A stretch of 64,000 bases of DNA from Tomocerus qinae (Eukaryota > Arthropoda > Collembola > Entomobryomorpha > Tomoceridae). Below the pieces are notes generated by a model. It saw only the letters and a program-made list of their open reading frames with translations, did no database searches and was not told where the DNA came from. The position numbers were made by a program, and so were the translations under genes. The stretch covers positions 65,472,001 through 65,536,000 of the forward strand of contig CM034546.1 in NCBI GenBank assembly GCA_020055645.1. The letters are read 5' to 3'. Below, piece by piece: positions 12,069 to 23,871 of this stretch (the first letter of the stretch is position 1; each line of letters begins with the position of its first letter).

Positions 12069-12422
12069 GTGCTTATTCCGGCAAAGGATATTATACAACA
12101 ACTAATTATTTTGTATTTCCTGCAGCAAACAAAAAATGAATATATTGCGCTATTTATTTCCTTTATTTATACAAATTTCAAGATAATCAAGAACGAAGAT
12201 TTGTTCCGTGACAACAATGACGCGGCGTATCCAAGAACAATAAATCATCAATATAATGAGGAATTCCTTCCGCCATGCGCCACTATGAAATATGCATGTC
12301 ATGTTGCATGCCAGTGTGAGTTTCCAAAGAATCATAAGCAGATAAAATTGAACTTGGATATTAGTGAATGGGACTATGAGCCACTGCGTCCCGTGATCAA
12401 ATATAATTACTTTTATAGATAA
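12069..12422 (+). CDS. Unassigned short ORF
   Basis: An ORF of up to 117 residues. The part after about 12190 is less AT-rich than the surroundings and has a protein-like composition with a small Cys cluster (PCATMKYACHVACQC), ending FYR and TAA at 12420-12422. A TTTCCTGCAG acceptor at about 12115-12124 would make it a terminal exon. I find no partner exon and no known family. It could be a secreted-peptide exon or chance; it lies directly upstream of the CARD gene on the same strand but is closed by its own stop. Confidence 0.25.
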   Translation: MLIPAKDIIQQLIILYFLQQTKNEYIALFISFIYTNFKIIKNEDLFRDNNDAAYPRTINHQYNEEFLPPCATMKYACHVACQCEFPKNHKQIKLNLDISEWDYEPLRPVIKYNYFYR

Positions 12423-12689
12423 CGTTTACATAACTACCGTATGTATGTATAACTTCCGAAGAATTGTTAATGATTTGCTTTTGCTTGCATCATTGATTGA
12501 CTTGTAACTTGCATATAATATGACGCATGTTCTTATCACTTCTGATTTGTGAGTACTATATATACAGATCACCATCATATGCACATTTCATTCTCCTTTC
12601 AGAACTGTTTTGTAAAATTACAAAATATTTTTATACTTTTATATTTATACATTCATTCTATTATTCTGATTTTGAATATTAATTATAGA

Positions 12690-13783
12690 ATGGAGCAGTG
12701 TCAGAAAGACCACATACGACGAAACCTGATTAAACTCATAAACAGAACGTCTAATCTCCCTGTTCTGCTTGCTTCATTATACTCTAGAGAAATAATTTCT
12801 AAGTCTACCAAACAAATCATCGTAAGTTTCGTTCAATTTCCTCTTTGTACGTTTATTTACTATTTGGTATCATTTCTGGACCATAAGATTTAATAATCTT
12901 CAAACATTTTTATCGCAAAATATATCGTATTTATGCCATTTGTTCCCTGGGTAGCCATATACCTACTTATTTAGCTATTAGCTTATTATTTTCTGATGTT
13001 GAACCATTAGACTGCTGAGAGCTTATTCTGGCGTGGTTGTAACTTTAGTTGTCGTACTATAGTTTGTTATTTTTACTGGATAACTTTTTGCTTAACAGGT
13101 TATCTGGAACGGTTGCCCCTACAGGTCAAATGTAGTACACTGTAATCAGCATTGTAAACCATGATAACCAAAATACTTTCCATTTTTAGCCAGAACCTAA
13201 AAAGCTTCTCAGATATAAATCAGACTATAATGGGTTAAAAATCTAAGGTGATATTCTGAGACACTTGGTTGCAAGCTTGCAAGTACCAACTTACAATAAG
13301 TGGTTAGTGTAACATTAAACTGTGTGTTACGCGTTATACGTTAACTTGGTATACGTTAATTCGATAACCATGGTAAAAAGCTTACAACCAAATTTGCATC
13401 CAAATTAGAAGAAATATTCAGAATAACAGTTTTATTTAGGTTATGCAATTGCAAAGCCAGCAGAACTTTGATTGTAATTTTAATCCTACAACCAAAATTT
13501 AAGTGGAAGACGTAATAATCATAGATCCCTGTAAATCACTGACTGACACCTAAATCTCATGACTGACTTGAGATATCATTTTATGATTTATTTCACTGCC
13601 ATAATATTAATATACTTGTCGTATTTATAGGAAAGCTATCCAGACGAGTGTTCAAAAGGTTTCGAGCTTTACACTGAACTGATGAAAACAACTAAATACA
13701 ATGAGATTATCGAATCCTTGATCGAAACAGAGAATCCTAAGGCTGCAGCTATTCTTCTGACGCCTGTACCTATAACTGCCTAG
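12690..13783 (+). CDS. CARD-only protein
   Basis: Two coding exons, 12690-12821 and 13631-13783 (phase 0, ATC/GTAAGT donor, TTTATAG acceptor), give 94 residues. The first begins MEQCQKDHIRRNLIKLI, then a PVLLASLYS helix and STKQII; the second carries FELYTELMKT and IIESLIETENPKAAAIL. This hydrophobic pattern, with the start Met a few residues before helix 1 and a helix-1 Arg-Arg-Asn, fits a caspase-recruitment domain of usual size (about 90 residues) and nothing else. CARD-only proteins normally regulate apoptosome or inflammatory assemblies by homotypic binding in the cytosol; this role is inferred. A TTATAG acceptor two bases before the ATG implies an upstream non-coding exon. It lies between two F-box genes on the other strand. 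Confidence 0.65.
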
Positions 13784-14546
13784 AACATACAGCTGTAGTG
13801 AAAACTGGAAGATATTTATTAATTTGCTAACTGACTCACTCAACTGCCTTAAATTATTGATATATGTAATATAATATGTAATGAAGTAATAATATATGAT
13901 GTAATAGCAATGAAATATGTAACGAACTCAAATTAGTAACTTAGATTTATAACAACAATTTATAATAAATTGACACGATATTGAGACAGTTGTCTCACTT
14001 GCCTCGAAAGTCGAAACCTAAATTATATTTATTGACAGTACCTGCTGATCTCCAGTCAAACTAATTCTATCTGTAAACTGACACATAAATGTTAAGTACA
14101 TTTACCTAAGTTTAAAGAGTAAAAGTTAAAATAAACAGCTTCAAAATTAGTCGTTGAAAATAAAACTTAATAATATTGATGGTTGACTTCGATGCATTAC
14201 ATCGAAGTCAACGACGCGAATACATAATGAAATAAATCTCAATTTGTAATAATAATTTCGAATCATTGAATTTGTTATTTACAAAATCGTTTGCTTAAAA
14301 AATATTTTGTATATACAACTCCTTAAATACACATTACCTACATAATTGTATTTACTAAAACTTCTACATTAAAACAGTCATAAGATTTATAAATTACAAT
14401 AAAAGTGCCCAATTATTAAAGTAACGATTCATTGTTGAAATACATCTACACGGACATTGAAAACCACGTTGTATTTGCAATCCAAGAGTTTTTTTAGGCA
14501 CACCAGTAAGAAAAATATAATCTTTAATTATATGAAGAGAGTTATT
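13784..14546. other. 3' flanks of the CARD and F-box genes
   Basis: Convergent gene ends with no further exon seen. A perfect 13-bp stem-loop lies at 14182-14212 (GTTGACTTCGATG, 5-base loop, complement); its role is unknown. Confidence 0.5.
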
Positions 14547-16692
14547 TTAAGGAAATAATTTCATGAAATCCTCCAATTCGTTATCTGGAATGGATTTTCC
14601 TTTTCTGTCCTCAAACAAGTAACATTCAGATCTTTTATCGACTAGTTGTGAAAATTCGGAATTGAGGAAATTGTCTTGATGAAGCCACATAATTTTGCCA
14701 ATAGCAAACTTTTTATACGGTTGTTGTAAAATACTCGAAAGAATGTCGGTAGGCACAGGGAGAAGTCGTCGATTGGGTCTCAACTGCATCAACGATACGT
14801 AAAGATTGTCAGTGGTGAGTTTGGTCAGAATAGTTTGGATTGATTGTAAAGAATAATTTAGCAAATGCACCGAGGTCAATTGTCTATCAAAATTATTCCC
14901 AATAATTCTAATACCGTCCAATTTAACTTTTTCTACATACTGCGGGAGCAGATTTAAATCACATTCTAACATACCGTCTAATACATCACGTAGACTTACA
15001 GCTACCAAATTTGGACAGTCTTTAAACAGTGGCAACGTTGTGAGTAAATTTTGAATGTCACGAGAAAGAATCAAACATTTCAAGTTAGGCAGAAAAATGT
15101 TTTGTTGGTTTATCTCAGCCACAGTTGTGAAATCCAGAGATTCAACTTCTTCTGATAAAAAGTCGATATTCAATTCGGCCGAGCTCATTTTGATGGTTTT
15201 TATTTTGGGTTTGTTAGTCAATGTGTAAGTATAGTTGATAGCGGTTAGATTGACTCTTTCTATTTCAACATCTGGAGGGAATTCAATAGAAGCTCTCTCA
15301 TTATAGGCACCAAAATTGTAGGATCCATCAAAATCTATATTCTTTATTCTGTGGAAATCAATGAAATCGTTCAGCTGCAAATTTTCGATATGATCTCCAT
15401 TTTCACGTGTAAAAGAGACGGAGTCAAAATTAATTTCTTTAGGCTCAATTCTAATGCAATCTTCAGGTACTACTAAAATGCATGATTTCAAATGCAATGT
15501 TTCAATACTTCTCAATCCATTCACTGATACAATAAATTGAGTATCATGACTAGAATAACATGAACCGCTGATCTTCAAACTCACGATATTAGGACCGAAA
15601 AGACTTCCAATGTTATAACTGTGTACTGTACCATCTTCATCTTTAAGTTGAGTATGTGACATTTCTAGCGACGTCATCATTTCGGAATTAAACCGAAGAA
15701 AATTAGTAAATGATTTCGAAGAACATTTACAGAATGATTCGAATACAAAATTATTGCACGACACAGCGTTCACAGAAAAATCCGATGAAAACTTTTCAAA
15801 GGATTTGATTTCAGAGTATCCGATGAATGCAATTTTTACTCGCTTTCTGAATATTGGATCACTAAGTTCTTCCCAGTATTTGCACACTTGGCGACAGCCT
15901 TTCAAAGTTGGTAAGTCCATCATTTCAAAAATATATTTCAACAACTGTAATAGAAATAATTATTTCGTTTTAAACATAAATATTATCCATTATCTCTGTA
16001 CTTTGCCATTTCTGGCTATTACATATACGATTTATTATAAACTGCTCATCATCAATTAATAATAAATATAAGGGTTAAAAATTGGACTGTTACACAACTG
16101 CATGAAGAACTTATTAGGGCACAACTAGCTTTATGTAGAAATTTTTAGTTAAAATATCGCTTTCCAATTTTTTGCTCTCTGATGTAATGAGTAGGGAAAC
16201 ATTCTTAGCCCTCCATTCTGACGCAGTAAATAATTAAATTGATGTTTCATTATTATGAACATACCAAATGATTTCTGGCTAAATGATGAGAATCTGTTTG
16301 GTCCACCTCTTTGCTAATATTTTCTCCGAAATGTGTATATAATTTTTCTTCCAGTATTTTCAGTTTTGCTTCTAACGCTTCAATATTGCTACTTATTTAA
16401 TAAAAATAATTATTATTAATCATTATACTTTTTATTGCATTCAATTAACCAAATCTTGACCTAATGCAAAACTCATATAATTAGTAAACGCAAAATAAGT
16501 AAATACAAAAATTACTTACCACCCTGCCTGCTGTTCTCGCTCATTTTCAGCTCCGTTTTCCTGCAGGGATTTTCCCGTATCATGTTCAACAGAGGATTTC
16601 TTTACTTCATTTGTTATCCCTTTAAACTCTTCTATCAAGTCCTTGAGCTCATTTACTAATTCCGTGACTGTGTTCTTGTATTTCCTTTTCAT
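14547..16692 (-). CDS. F-box protein, copy 2
   Basis: Exons 16520-16692, 16265-16388 and 14547-15944 on the minus strand splice in the same phases as copy 1 and give about 564 residues. The last exon is exactly as long (1398 nt) as in copy 1. Exon 1 encodes MKRKYKNTVTELVNELK and a polar linker, exon 2 a coiled coil ending LARNHL, and exon 3 starts LLKYIFEMMDLPTLK then CRQVCKYWEEL, the F-box. The C-terminal region is strongly similar to copy 1, with the ends FYKLFP-like and RSECYLFED shared. Expected to be an SCF substrate adaptor; the substrate is unknown. The two genes are tandem duplicates that have diverged throughout, not a recent copy. Confidence 0.85.
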
Positions 16693-18133
16693 TCTTTACC
16701 AGACAACACGATTTTACCGTTGAAATTTGGGAGTTTTGAATACTAAAAAAATAATTACCAAAAATTAACTACCACACAGTGGTTATAAGTAAATTAACAG
16801 AATATAAGGTACCAAACCGAACTATAAACTAATCCAGCCTGCGTCAAATAATATTTCATTAATTTTGAAATTGAATATGAATAAAATATATTTTGTATTT
16901 TGACTTTGTACTTATTTGTTGATGATGGAGGCAAATGACGGTTTCAATTTTCTCCTTGTTACCGAAATTTTCTGAAGTATGTTACACAGCAGGTGACAGG
17001 TAAGTCTCTTTGTCATTTGTATAACTTTCACTTTTTAACAAGGAAATTTTGTCAATAATTCTGTCACTCTTCTTTGTTTCTTTTGTTCTTCTTAACTTTG
17101 CAAATGTAAAGATTTTCAAAGGATCAACTTTGGCGGTAGGGCCGCACAACAACTCAACGCAGTTGAGACTTATCATGGAAAGATGTGAAAGTGAGACTGA
17201 ACTAACAATGCCCCATGGCGATGCCGAGCGAAAATATAATTATAATATAAAGTTATAATTATATTATAATTATATTATTATAATATAATATATATTATAA
17301 GTTTGAAATTTGATAACCCTTTTTTTACAATTTAATGACGAATAAAATTAAGGTGCACGACATGACCATGTAAATAAATATTGCACAAACTTTTTATTAA
17401 AATATAATAAGAAGGAAAGCATCTTGGCACTAATAGGGCAATAAAAGAATTCAAAAATCAAAAAAAGTCACTTGCTAGTTATGAAAAATATTCTTTCGCT
17501 TATGAAGGTGAAGACATAACGGTGTCTTGTCTTGGTTAGACGTTGCACTAGTCACTAGATAGTAGTGTAAAGCCTTGAATGCAATTGGAAATATGCGAAA
17601 CTGAAATAATGACTGAGTTTTGATTACTCAACGAAAAACTGTGTCCAGCATGTCCTGAGTTTCAAAATGTACTAAAAATATTCATCAGTCATTAAATTTA
17701 CAACGCACAACTAGTAGAGCAGAATTCAATACATTTGTGATTTCCTGGTCTGATCCGTTACTCCACCCACTTGGCTTCAAGAAATAGAAATAACAAATTG
17801 TTATAGTCAAAAATAGTAGGTCATCAGATTCAAATCAGCAGCAGAGGTTATGTTAGTAAGACTAACTTATAGCTTTCGAACCCATGACTACGAATTGTGC
17901 ATTAGAAAACTTTTGTCCGGAAATAAAAGCTATATATCATCAGTTAATCAATATTAAATGAAATTCACACACAATTACAACTTTTTTGTTTTGAAATTGC
18001 GGTTTTAATTTTTCTTCTTAGCATCAAATGATATATTTTTCGGTTAATAACCTAAACTATTTTATAGTATTAAATAAAAATGGCCATTGAACGCCAATGG
18101 TAGTGGGACAAGTGAGATGATCGGATCGTTACT
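16693..18133. other. Intergenic, with AT palindromes
   Basis: No supported exon. About 17228-17305 is a run of nested TATAATTATATTATAA palindromes. About 17490-17700 is similar in sequence to about 45700-46200, so this 3' flank of the first profilin-like gene was part of the duplicated block. Confidence 0.5.
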
Positions 18134-19582
18134 CTAGTATCCCGCTTCGATTAGATAATCTCCAAGTTTCTCAACTACCCTTGCTGCATTTCCAGGTTGT
18201 TGCTGTCCGTTGTAAACTCCAATAATAACGGCTACGAATGAAATCAAATTTGTGTGGTTAGAATTGGAAGTTGATTAACAGGGGTACTACGTATAATTAA
18301 ATTTGACCCCATGCTTAAAAAATATTTAAAGTATTTTAATATACTTAAATTAGATTACATATATATACTCAAAAATCCAATGTATCTAACTATCATTTAA
18401 CTAAAGTCGAAACGATGAAATTTTCTCGTTTTTCTTACAAATGCCCATTAAGTATAACTGAATCATACGAAGATAATTAGCAACCATGGCAATTTCAACT
18501 AATAATGGCATAATATAGGCGTATAGCTATGAATTAACTAGGTCTCAAAAATTCCACACTTACTGCAATTTAAGGCTATATTTCAAAACATTCTTTTGAT
18601 CAAATTAGATGCGGCTGGATGACATCTATCAGTAGATTTTAACCCAACATCGCACTCAGGGCATTAAAAAAAGGCTCCTTCCTTTTTGCCTTTTAGGTTG
18701 CCTATTTCCCCAGCAAATTTAGCAAAAAGGTTCCTTTTTGCCCAGAAAAATTAGCAAAAAGTCTACTTTTTACCTTTTTTGCTTCTTGGTTATTTAAAAT
18801 AAAATAAATTGAAAGAATGTTATACGTCATAAAAGTTATGGAACATCTCCAAATGCAATCATAATACATCTTCACATGTAGCAAATCCCACAGCTAAAGG
18901 GAAAAAAGTCTCAAAAGGGTAAAAAATGACAAAAAGGTTCCTTTTCGCTTTTTGCTAGGCAAAAGGCAACCTAATTAATGCCCTGTTCGCATTTCATACA
19001 TCTGTTTATTAGTTACCATTTTAAGTAACCGCTCGAGCGATATCATAGCTGATCGATAGTAATGTTGACTTACTTTGTAGAGTCTTGACCAAAACAACTC
19101 CTGCACCATATTGCTTCCCATAAATAGATCGATCGTCTTGCTTAATTCCCAAATATTTGACTGAATTAACAGTAACTCCATTTGCAAACACTGCCGATGG
19201 TATCTTAAATAGTTCAACGATTCTTTTTCCTTCCCCAGCTTTGAGCTAATTGGAAATAGTAAGTCATGACATTCGCAATTTATTCCCATTGCTGTGCTTC
19301 AAAATTAATGTTTACTAATGATGATATCAGTTTTTATCTCACCGAGAAACCAGGAGTTGCAGCCCAGATGCCCCCATCCAGACCTATAATCATACCCTTT
19401 TCGATGTGGCCAGTGCCAACTAGCTGGTCGTCCACATAAGATTGCCAGCTCCATCCGGATACAGTCTATTACATTCAAATCCCATGTATTAAGCAATTCT
19501 AAAATAAAATAAAAAACAAAAACTTACCTACCTTTACCGAGACGAGACCCAGAATTGCTGCAATTGTACAAAATGTCTTCAT
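18134..19582 (-). CDS. Secreted profilin-like protein, copy 1
   Basis: Four minus-strand exons, 19532-19582, 19343-19465, 19074-19245 and 18134-18231, splice with matching phases (0, 0, 1) into 147 residues. Exon 1 is a free-standing signal peptide (MKTFCTIAAILGLVSV). The rest is a full-length profilin: [11 protein letters not shown] at the N-terminus, IIGLDGGIWA, GVTVNSVKYLGI, YGAGVVLVKT, and the C-terminal helix [10 protein letters not shown]. The aromatic residues that bind poly-proline in profilins (N-terminal Trp, Tyr, inner Trp, C-terminal Tyr) are kept. Profilins bind actin and proline-rich proteins in the cytosol; an N-terminal signal sequence predicts export, which is unusual. A TATA box lies about 90 bp upstream. 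Intron 3 carries a hAT-like MITE. Confidence 0.85.
18657..18985. mobile_element. Non-autonomous hAT-like element in profilin intron 3
   Basis: A 329-bp element with ends CAGGGCATTAA and TTAATGCCCTG, the CAGG-type terminus of hAT elements. The flanking octamers ATCGCACT (18649-18656) and TTCGCATT (18986-18993) match at 6 of 8 positions, an aged 8-bp target duplication. The matching intron of the paralogue reads straight through the same site (AACCCAACATCGC at about 38978), an empty site. Inside are repeats of AAAAAGGTTCCTTTT. Confidence 0.75.
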
Positions 19583-19670
19583 TTTTACAACTATGGTAGA
19601 AATTTTTCAACTTTGTCTTTTATTATCGCTTGTTGAACTTCGTATGGCATTAAAATTACAATAATTGTCT

Positions 19671-19682
19671 CCCCTTTATATA
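19671..19682 (-). promoter_or_regulatory. TATA box of profilin-like copy 1
   Basis: TATATAAAGGGG on the minus strand, about 90 bp before the ATG. The same box and neighbouring bases (GTACCTATATAAAGGGG) occur at the same spacing in the copies at 38320 and 47627, so it is conserved by descent and probably functional. Confidence 0.7.
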
Positions 19683-21186
19683 GGTACTAAAAGACTTGCA
19701 TAAATTTTATCAAAAACCACTACTATAGCATAACGATAGTATTGTTAATTGACTCCATTAATCGCCAGTAAACAATTAAATACAGATTAAATATAGTATT
19801 TTCCATGCACTTACAATTATATTTACCACGACTAATCATCGTTTACTTTACATAAATTATATAGCTGTTTAAATGTCTTACCTTGACATTGACATTAAAT
19901 GCGTACTCGTTGTTGACATTGAAAGGCCTTTTTTATTTACGTTTGTACTGAAAAATAAAAACTCGTCATGAGCATGCTGCTATATTTTATGGATACATCT
20001 TGTATGGGTACAACTCAAATGATGGCTCTATAGGTTCCATTAATAAAGCTCATTTCTTTGGTTTGTAACTATTTGTAAGCGAACAAGCAAAATGAATCTT
20101 AATTTATTTTATAAAGTCTGTTCTGCATCTTAATTTTTGATTTCATCAAAGCAGCTCAATGCACCAAAAAGCCATGGCATAGAAATTGTGATTTCAATTT
20201 GTATGTTAACAATACATACTTATATATTTTTTTGACAGGAATCTTGGTTTTAAATCAAAATTCACAACCGTGGTTAGTGGCTACATCGGATTATAATGAT
20301 AAGGAAATACTCTTTTGGCGACATGGATACCAATGGTATGATACCAATGGTATGATACCAATGGTATGATACCAATGGTATGCAGGTATTCCACACCCAC
20401 ATGCCCACATCCAATAATTTCCGCTGTGTTGATGTTTTGATGAATCCAAGTAAATCCTTTATTGAATTTAATGAAGTTTTTAATGAAGAAACCAATATTC
20501 TCTATTACGAGTATAATATTATTAGTATATAACATACAAGGTACAAAAATAAATCCTTTCCTTATTAGGATCGAAGCTTTGCTTAGTATCCTTATGAATT
20601 TGTCGCCGTCACTCTGCCGATCGTCTGGTCGTCCGATCGTCCACTATTGGCAAGGAGCAAGTATATCTTTGCAGTGGCATAACTTATTTCAAATCTGTTT
20701 TTTGGATATGGTAGCAAATGTATTCAGGAGCAACCAGTTATCATTAGAATTTAAATTTGATGCATCCCCTGGTTTGTGGAAGTTATATAAATACAGAAGG
20801 TGAGGCAGAGAGTAGTAGTACAGCAGGTGAGACAGACAGCGTAGTAGCATAGAGGACTGTGGATGAGCTGTGCTATCCAAGAGACTACACACCGCGCTGG
20901 TTATAACATGCTCTGTAACTGCGGGTAGACAAATGCAATATAAAATAGCTTCTCCTTAGTGCAACGATTAGTTGAATACAATTTTCGTTTCATTGCAACA
21001 ATATTGTCACTGCATTGTAACCCAAAAGTGAAAATTGGCTAAAGAAGAGGATTTTTGTCCATTGTGATTAGTTAAATACAAATTGAAACATTTTATCGTA
21101 AAAATTGTCAAAATAAAATGGAAATGGTTTTCCATCTTCACTTCATTATAAATACACATGTGGGATTCATCAGTGGTGAGTGCAGT
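19683..21186. other. Intergenic, duplicated 5' flank of profilin
   Basis: About 20000-20130 repeats in diverged form at about 40030-40140, 46740-46840 and 50085-50135, so this flank marks the duplicated block. A 14-bp tandem repeat (GATACCAATGGTAT, four copies) is at about 20326-20382. No supported gene. Confidence 0.5.
20326..20382. repeat. 14-bp tandem repeat, four copies
   Basis: Four perfect copies of GATACCAATGGTAT, each itself nearly palindromic. The flanking sequence recurs near 41460 without the tandem copies, so the array expanded after the duplication. Confidence 0.8.
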
Positions 21187-22165
21187 TAACTACAATTATC
21201 ACAAATCATTATTTAGGTATTGTTTAAATCACAATACTATATTCAATTTGCATTGCAATCCAAAAAATTATTAATCGGGTATAATCCTAATCGTGACCCT
21301 CGATTCTTTCCAGCTTTACAGTCACCTGGTGCGGAATTGATTGAATTTTGCATGCTGACACTCACATGGTGAATTTTCATTAATTGGAATAAACATTTTA
21401 CCATGGAATCTACAGTGAAATCAAGGAAGATAGATATAGTAGGTTAACCTGGAAGAATAATAGTGTGGATGGGACGAGAACAGTAGCGTAGCGGAGGTGC
21501 AACACCGACATTTCCAAATAGAATTAAAATCTTGGCAGTTGACAGGAGAATTAATTGGCCCCTCCTACTATATAATATCTATCTCATTGACTCACATTAT
21601 TGGAGTATCCATATAAGTTTGAACAATAAGATTGAAGAACAATAAAACCGATAAGAAAATGTAATAGACGAGTTCGCGTTTCAGTGAGCACGAACAATAG
21701 GCGAGTCGCGCATCAATTGTTCATGCTCACTGAAGCGCGAACTCGTCTATCATATTTTCTTATCGGTTTTATTGTTCTTCAATCTTATTGTCCAAACTTA
21801 TATGAATACTCTAATACCAATACCATTAACTCCCGCCCAGACTGTTGGACCAAAGACTCTCCTACTATAACCCTAGATTTTAGATGGCGTAGTGAGTGGA
21901 ATCTACAAAGTCAACAAGATATTACTATTTAGGTATTGTTTAAGTCACGTTACTATATTGAATTTGCATTTCCAGCTGACTTGCCGAATGCATCTCTACT
22001 CATTATTAAATGGCATATTCCACTCTTTCCAGCTTTACAGTCTACTAGGAATTGAATTGAGTTCTGCATGTTGACACATGGTGAAGAATTGAAGTTCACT
22101 ATTTGGAGTAAACATTTTATCGTGGAATCTACAAAATCGACAAGATATCACTATTTAGCTTGGTG
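21187..22165. repeat. Direct repeat pair around a foldback element
   Basis: About 21190-21430 and about 21918-22165 are diverged direct repeats (shared ATTTAGGTATTGTTTAA, CTTTCCAGCTTTACAGTC, AATAAACATTTTA-type phrases). They bracket the inverted repeat at 21604-21812. The arrangement suggests a composite or an LTR-like pair of an unidentified element; no ORF between them is meaningful. Confidence 0.5.
21604..21812. repeat. Foldback element with about 95-bp arms
   Basis: The left arm 21604-21700 (AGTATCCATATAAGTTTG start, CGCGTTTCAGTGAGC near the inner end) pairs with the right arm 21716-21812. A loop of about 15 bp lies between. It has no coding capacity. Confidence 0.8.
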
Positions 22166-23091
22166 TTAATTGACTCCTGAAGGTCGGATATTCATGACTA
22201 CCAGCAGTTTGATCTGGGACAGGAATGGGATTCCGGAATGGGACTAATTCAAAAGAAAGTCCCATATAAAAGTTCAAACTCTTTTATTTCTTATAGACTT
22301 ATAGATAAACTTCTTATAGACTTTCTCTACAGAACCCTGCTGATACGGGCAGGGGAAGGGGCGGGAATCTGTCTATTTGCCTTGATTCTAATGATAACTG
22401 ATTTTGGCTGAATACATGTGCTATCATATGCAAAAAGCAGATTTGAAACAAGTTATGTCGTTCCAATAATATGCGTGCATTTTATTATCGAAGGACAACC
22501 AGAAGACCACCAGAATTTATTTTTAAATCTCCCACTTCGATCCTGCGTATACGCCTGTTGCCAACAGTTTATTAAACATTAATTTCCGATAGCTTTATCA
22601 ATGCACCCCTGCACCTTTTTGTAAGTGAGTGAGTGTATGGTCACAATAATTTTCGAATAGATTAAGATAACTCAATGAAACTTTCAGAATATGCTCTAAA
22701 GGACAATAAAAACCAACGAGTTCGAGAATGGGGTGGATATGACCTTTCACCTGGGAGTAATCAATTGTTTTCTTCCTCGTCATTAGTATTAGAAGTTTAA
22801 AGTTAGGATACGATTATATTCTACTCTACCGATGCTATTTTACAACGTTTACCACGGTTGACTAGTATAGAATAGTTGTGTATTGTATAAGTTATAACAG
22901 AAGGCAATTAGCTAAACCAAGAATCTCCATAGTGGCGATTAAATATTGGCCCTTAAGGTATCTATATAATATATACGCAATATGGAATCTCAGGTGGTAT
23001 GATTATGAATGGTATCGAAAATTGGGCCACGCATATTTACAGCTTTGTCGAAAATAATTACATAGGATTCCATTGCTAGCAAAAGATATTT
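22166..23091. other. Intergenic, no gene seen
   Basis: AT-rich; no exon or repeat that I can support. Confidence 0.5.
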
Positions 23092-23328
23092 ATGAAATAT
23101 AAAATGCCGGAGCTATTGAATTCTAGTGTTTACGTATTTGATAAGGGAAATGAAAATGGAACCTACAGAAAAGGACTCGCTTTAATAGATCTACGGCTGA
23201 AGCTGCTAATAAATTATGAATGTCCACCTGAATCACCTGAATTGTTCGACATTGATAACATAAACTTTGTCAAGCATTTTGGTTTCGTTGTTATTATTGG
23301 CATTGGCATCTTCGGATTGAGTGTTTGA
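23092..23328 (+). pseudogene. Unassigned ORF next to the BEL insertion
   Basis: A 78-residue ORF of ordinary composition (FDKGNENGTYRKGLALIDL, then CPPESPELFDI) ending in a hydrophobic stretch VVIIGIGIFGLSV. I do not recognise a family. A possible partner is at 30163-30255 beyond the retrotransposon. It may be part of a host gene broken by the insertion, or a chance ORF. Confidence 0.25.
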
Positions 23329-23378
23329 GGCAACTGAAGAAACATAAATTGAAATACCTTTTTCACATAAGTTCTTTG

Positions 23379-23383
23379 GCGAC
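23379..23383. repeat. Target-site duplication, left (GCGAC)
   Basis: GCGAC directly precedes the 5' LTR and is repeated directly after the 3' LTR at 30158-30162. A 5-bp duplication is usual for BEL/Pao integrases. Confidence 0.9.
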
Positions 23384-23770
23384 TGTCACTCCGATTTAAA
23401 GAAAGAGCCAGAAATTGCCACGTACGATTTGAGCCAATGGAAGACGAGGAGGAGAGTGCTACGCGGCTTTCGAGAAGGGACGCAATGAGGAAGAAAGAAA
23501 AGCAAGCAGACCGCAACGAGAGAGCAGAGAGAGAGGACGTTCATTTTGATATTCCACAATAATCTTGATCAATTTTAAAGTCTAATTTGTGATTCTGATT
23601 TACTGTCGAATAAACGAGATTAATAGAGAACCCGACACTGTTATTAGTAAAGTTAGCATAGTCTGAAATATTGCAAATTCATATCGAACAGAAAACTGAA
23701 ATCCCAAGAGGGGATAGAACTGTAGTTAGTTGTCAGGCAAGGTTCAGGCATCAGCATACAGTCAGTTTCA
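23384..23770 (+). repeat. BEL 5' LTR
   Basis: Begins TGTCACTCCG and ends CAGTCAGTTTCA; matches 29771-30157 throughout by eye. It carries an untranslated copy of the gag-pol C-terminal coding sequence because the ORF runs into the 3' LTR. Confidence 0.95.
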
Positions 23771-23788
23771 TGGTCCTTCGTAGTCGAA
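23771..23788 (+). other. Probable primer-binding site
   Basis: TGGTCCTTCGTAGTCGAA starts immediately after the 5' LTR, where the tRNA primer anneals to start minus-strand synthesis. I cannot assign the tRNA from memory with confidence. Confidence 0.55.
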
Positions 23789-23871
23789 TTTTGAACAGTT
23801 CTTTGGAGCAGTGACATTTGTTTTTGTGATATCAAGACTTTGACTTCCTTTCAAAATACGGTGACAGCTAG

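Noticed and set aside
18975-19496. Two minus-strand ORFs of 104 and 63 codons
   Set aside because: They are wrong-frame readings of profilin exons 2 and 3 plus intron; the spliced frame explains the sequence better.
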